Below are positions 61,417 through 64,000 of a stretch of 64,000 nt of DNA, in pieces. The DNA comes from Salinicola halophyticus (lineage in GTDB: Bacteria > Pseudomonadota > Gammaproteobacteria > Pseudomonadales > Halomonadaceae). The stretch lies in assembly GCF_003206695.1 (NCBI RefSeq), contig NZ_PZJN01000010.1:62001-126000 (forward strand), read 5' to 3'. The position numbers were made by a program, and so were the translations under genes. Position 1 is the stretch's first letter. Every line of letters begins with the position of its first letter. Under the pieces are notes generated by a model. The model ran no database searches and had not been told where the DNA came from. It saw only the letters and a program-made list of their open reading frames with translations.

Positions 61417-63633
61417 ATGCCCATACCCTCGCCGACACTGTCCATACCCACGCTGAAAGCTACGGCACAGCGGCTGGGAATGGCCACGGCACTCGCGCTC
61501 TTGATCGCTCCCGCTCCACTGCTGGCGCAAGATCAGCCCACCGAATCCAGTCAGTCTTCGGCCAATAGCAGTGCCGGGGATTCATCAGCCGGAACTCAGG
61601 GCGCCACTCAGTCCGATACAACTCAGTCCGATGACGCTCAGAGCGACTCGACTCAAAGCGACTCTACTCAAAGCGAGTCGACACAGAGCGACAGCGCTGC
61701 CGACTCTCAGGATTCCGAAGACGTTGCCACGACGGACACCGGCGCCCGCAACGACAGCGATCGCCCGTCGATTCCGCTGGTGCCGGAAAACGCCACCTGG
61801 GACAGCTTCCACGGTCAGCTCAACGCTCAGAAGTACAGTCCCCTCGACCAGATTACGGCGGACAATGTCGGCGATCTCGAGAAAGTCTGGGAATTCCACA
61901 CCGGCGACGTCTCCGACGGTTCCGGAGATACGCCGGCAAGCGTCTGGTCGGCGACCCCCGTCTTCGCCAACGACACCATCTATATCGGCACGCCCTTCTA
62001 TCGCTTGATCGCGCTGGATCCGGGCACCGGTAAAGAGAAGTGGAGCTTCGACACCAAGTCTTCGCGCAAGGCCTTGACCCAGCCGGTGTTGAAGAACCGC
62101 GGCGTGTCCTATTGGGAAGCAGAAAACCCGGTCGCCGGTGAGCCGTGCCAGAAGATCGTCTACATGGGCACCATGGACGCTCAACTGTTCGCGCTGGACG
62201 CCGATACCGGCAAGCTCTGCAAGGGCTTCGCCGACAACGGCGTGCTCAACGTCAACCAGTGGAACGACACCCACGCCGTATGGCCGCTGTCCATACTGCA
62301 GCCACCGACCGTGGTCGGTGATCACCTGATGCTCGGTTGGGCCGGTATGGACTGGGCCTACGAACAGGCACCGCCGGGAACGATCTTCTCGCTGAACGCC
62401 CAGACCGGCGAGCTCGAATGGACATTCCAGGCGCTCTCCGACGAGATGCGCGAGAAGAGCGGTACCGCCAACGTCTGGACGCACATGTCTGCCGACCGCG
62501 AGAACGGCCTGCTCTATCTGCCGGTCTCTTCGCCATCTCCGAACTACTGGGGCGGCAACCGCACCGAAAAGGCACCGCTGGCGACATCGACCACTGCGCT
62601 GGATATCGATACCGGTAAAGTGGTGTGGTCTCGTCAGTGGGTTCACCACGATATCTGGGACTACGACATCAACTCCGCCCCGACGTTGATGGATATCACC
62701 GTCGACGGAAAAGAGATTCCGGCACTGGTTCAGGCGACCAAGCAGGGCTTCCTGTTCGTGGTCAACCGTCTGACCGGGGAAGACGTCTGGCCGATCGAGG
62801 AACGTCCGGTACCGCAGGGCGATGGCAGCGTCAAAGGCGAAGTCTATGCTCCGACACAGCCGTTCCCGACCAAGCCGGCGCCGCTGCTGGATCAGTCCAA
62901 GAAGCCCAAGATCTGGGGCCTCGCCGATGCCGTGGGCGGTGGCCAGTGTTCGCGTCTGTGGGACGATCTGACCTACGAAGGCATGTACACACCGCCGACC
63001 ACCAAGGGAGAAGGCGCACTCTCCTATCCTGATAGTGCTGGTGGCGTGCAGTGGGGCGGTGTCGCGTACGACCCCCAGAGCCAGACCGCGATCGTCAATA
63101 CCTCGCATATCGTGCAGACCATCAAGCTGTACAACCGCGAGGATTACAAAAAGGCCGATAGCGGCTCTGGCAACGAGAGTGGCTTCGCGCCGCAGGAAGG
63201 CGCGCCGTACGGCCTGCGCCTGCAGGTCGCGACGAACTGGCTGGGCATGCCCTGCTGGGAGCCGCCCTTCGGCGAGCTCGTGGCGATCGACATGCATACC
63301 GGTGACGTGAAATGGCGTCGTCCGATCGGGGCTTCTCAGCAGTACGGCTTCTTCATGCCAGAAAAATGGGGCTCGCCGACCATCGGTGGCCCGGCCGTGA
63401 CGGCAGGCGGCGTCGTGTTCATCGGTGCCTCGATGGATGCCAAGCTGCGCGCCTTCTCGCTGAAGACCGGTGAAGAGTTGTGGGAAGACCAGGCCGAAGC
63501 ACCGGCCGTGGCCAATCCCTCGGTCTACGAGTACAAGGGCCGCCAGTATGTTGCCTTCGTCGCCGGCGGCAACACGATCCTCAAGGATCAGGTTGGCGAT
63601 CAGGTCGTGGTGTACGCCCTGCCGGAGGATTGA
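61417..63633 (+). CDS. PQQ-dependent polyol/sugar dehydrogenase, catalytic subunit (SldA/Gcd-like)
   Basis: Periplasmic quinoprotein of 738 residues. A signal peptide (about 1-38, ALALLIAPAPLLAQ) is followed by a Ser/Thr/Gln/Asp-rich linker (39-120) containing six TQSDS-type repeats, then the eight-bladed propeller with blade motifs such as FHGQLNAQKYSPLDQI, WEFHTGD, GTGKEKWSFD, WVHHDIWDYDINSAP and GGPAVTAGGVVFIG. It belongs to the glucose/quinate/shikimate/polyol group; with the separate small membrane subunit it is closest to SldAB. The substrate is not assignable. GAGGAG precedes the ATG at 61417. Confidence 0.9.
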   Translation: MPIPSPTLSIPTLKATAQRLGMATALALLIAPAPLLAQDQPTESSQSSANSSAGDSSAGTQGATQSDTTQSDDAQSDSTQSDSTQSESTQSDSAADSQDSEDVATTDTGARNDSDRPSIPLVPENATWDSFHGQLNAQKYSPLDQITADNVGDLEKVWEFHTGDVSDGSGDTPASVWSATPVFANDTIYIGTPFYRLIALDPGTGKEKWSFDTKSSRKALTQPVLKNRGVSYWEAENPVAGEPCQKIVYMGTMDAQLFALDADTGKLCKGFADNGVLNVNQWNDTHAVWPLSILQPPTVVGDHLMLGWAGMDWAYEQAPPGTIFSLNAQTGELEWTFQALSDEMREKSGTANVWTHMSADRENGLLYLPVSSPSPNYWGGNRTEKAPLATSTTALDIDTGKVVWSRQWVHHDIWDYDINSAPTLMDITVDGKEIPALVQATKQGFLFVVNRLTGEDVWPIEERPVPQGDGSVKGEVYAPTQPFPTKPAPLLDQSKKPKIWGLADAVGGGQCSRLWDDLTYEGMYTPPTTKGEGALSYPDSAGGVQWGGVAYDPQSQTAIVNTSHIVQTIKLYNREDYKKADSGSGNESGFAPQEGAPYGLRLQVATNWLGMPCWEPPFGELVAIDMHTGDVKWRRPIGASQQYGFFMPEKWGSPTIGGPAVTAGGVVFIGASMDAKLRAFSLKTGEELWEDQAEAPAVANPSVYEYKGRQYVAFVAGGNTILKDQVGDQVVVYALPED
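61606..61695 (+). repeat. In-frame 15-bp repeat (x6) in the PQQ dehydrogenase gene
   Basis: Six consecutive 15-bp units encode TQSDT, TQSDD, AQSDS, TQSDS, TQSES, TQSDS (residues 64-93). They form an acidic, flexible linker between the signal peptide and the propeller. Confidence 0.92.
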
Positions 63634-63680
63634 TTCTCTAGTTCGGCAACACTGATGCGGTAACAGCCGCAATCGTCGTG

Positions 63681-63710
63681 ACGGGGTGGGCCTTTGGCCC
63701 ACCCCGTTTT
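63681..63710 (+). terminator. Terminator of the PQQ dehydrogenase operon
   Basis: Perfect 12-bp stem ACGGGGTGGGCC/GGCCCACCCCGT with a TTT loop and a TTTT run, 47 bp after the stop codon. Confidence 0.95.
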
Positions 63711-63818
63711 ACGTCAGGCCATCCAATAAACAGAACACCTCGCGCCTTTCATTCGATCACGCTCTCTCTCGATACTCGGTCAATCACCTCTCCACCAACA
63801 ATAAAGAGGTCGCGACCG

Positions 63819-64000
63819 ATGTCCCTCTCCCAACTGCTCAACTGGCGCCTGCACCTGCTGGTCGTCGTACTCTCGCTGTTCAGTGAATGGATCGGCATTC
63901 TCAAGATCCCGCTCGGACCCGGCGCCCTGCTGCTGTTGCCGTTGTTCTATGCCTTTATCCTCGGCGTACTGCTCAACCCCCATCTATTTGCGGGAACGAA
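63819..64000 (+). CDS. DUF3100-family membrane protein (partial, runs off the right edge)
   Basis: The first 60 codons of a membrane protein: MSLSQLLNWRLHLLVVVLSL, FSEWIGILKIPLGPGALLLL and FYAFILGVLLNPHLF are typical of the N-terminus of DUF3100 proteins, inner-membrane proteins of unknown, probably transport, function. AAGAGG lies upstream of the ATG at 63819. The remainder lies outside the window. Confidence 0.75.
   Translation, partial: MSLSQLLNWRLHLLVVVLSLFSEWIGILKIPLGPGALLLLPLFYAFILGVLLNPHLFAGT

Overview
The window is gene-dense, GC-rich chromosomal DNA of a gammaproteobacterium. The gene mix (TRAP uronate import, full-length PntA, GlpG-type rhomboid, HtpG, SelO, YajQ, DUF1315, DUF2797, DUF3100) resembles Halomonadaceae such as Halomonas, Salinicola or Kushneria, but no rRNA or other decisive marker is present, so this is inference. 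I see no insertion sequence, integrase, tRNA, rRNA, CRISPR array or plasmid/phage gene.

Left part (1-8.4 kb): a sugar-acid catabolic locus. A GntR regulator (cut by the left edge), uronate dehydrogenase (udh) and a TRAP transporter (dctPQM) are followed by glucarate dehydratase (gudD), galactarate/talarate dehydratase and a LacI-type regulator, all on the minus strand. Together they would import glucuronate/galacturonate, oxidise them to aldarates and dehydrate these to 5-keto-4-deoxyglucarate. The dehydratase promoter carries two near-identical LacI-type 14-bp sites and one GntR-type 13-bp site.

Middle part (8.5-44 kb): mainly housekeeping genes: sixA-gpsA, pntAB, selO, a Bax-like glucosaminidase gene, htpG, slt, exoD, a TM2 protein, a cold shock protein, a fungal-type cytosine deaminase, a lipid kinase, a Bcr/CflA efflux pump, mgtC, yfdC, leuA with a divergent Lrp-family regulator, ialB, a Bug-type binding protein with an HpcH/HpaI aldolase, a yjfB-like gene, nfo, an aldA-like gene, an MFS transporter, lysR with a flavin-binding protein gene, pepN and ybaN.

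44-53.3 kb: the main accessory-looking island, a minus-strand operon for a three-subunit molybdenum hydroxylase (the large subunit carries a fused CoxG/SRPBCC domain), an acyl/aryl-CoA ligase, a crotonase-family enzyme and a BenE-type permease, followed by an AraC regulator. It looks like a catabolic pathway for an aromatic, heteroaromatic or alicyclic carboxylate whose substrate cannot be named from sequence.

53.6-64 kb: yajQ; a divergent GNAT / RLAN-ATP-grasp pair; DUF2797-DUF1315-glpG; a metallophosphoesterase coupled to nadK; a two-gene PQQ polyol/sugar dehydrogenase (membrane subunit plus catalytic subunit with a repetitive linker); and the start of a DUF3100 gene.

A feature that cuts across the window is the number of short local tandem repeats (units of 8 to 19 bp, often 15 bp). 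There are about ten loci in 64 kb: in leaders, in intergenic spacers, and in frame inside gpsA, the HpaI-like aldolase and the PQQ dehydrogenase.
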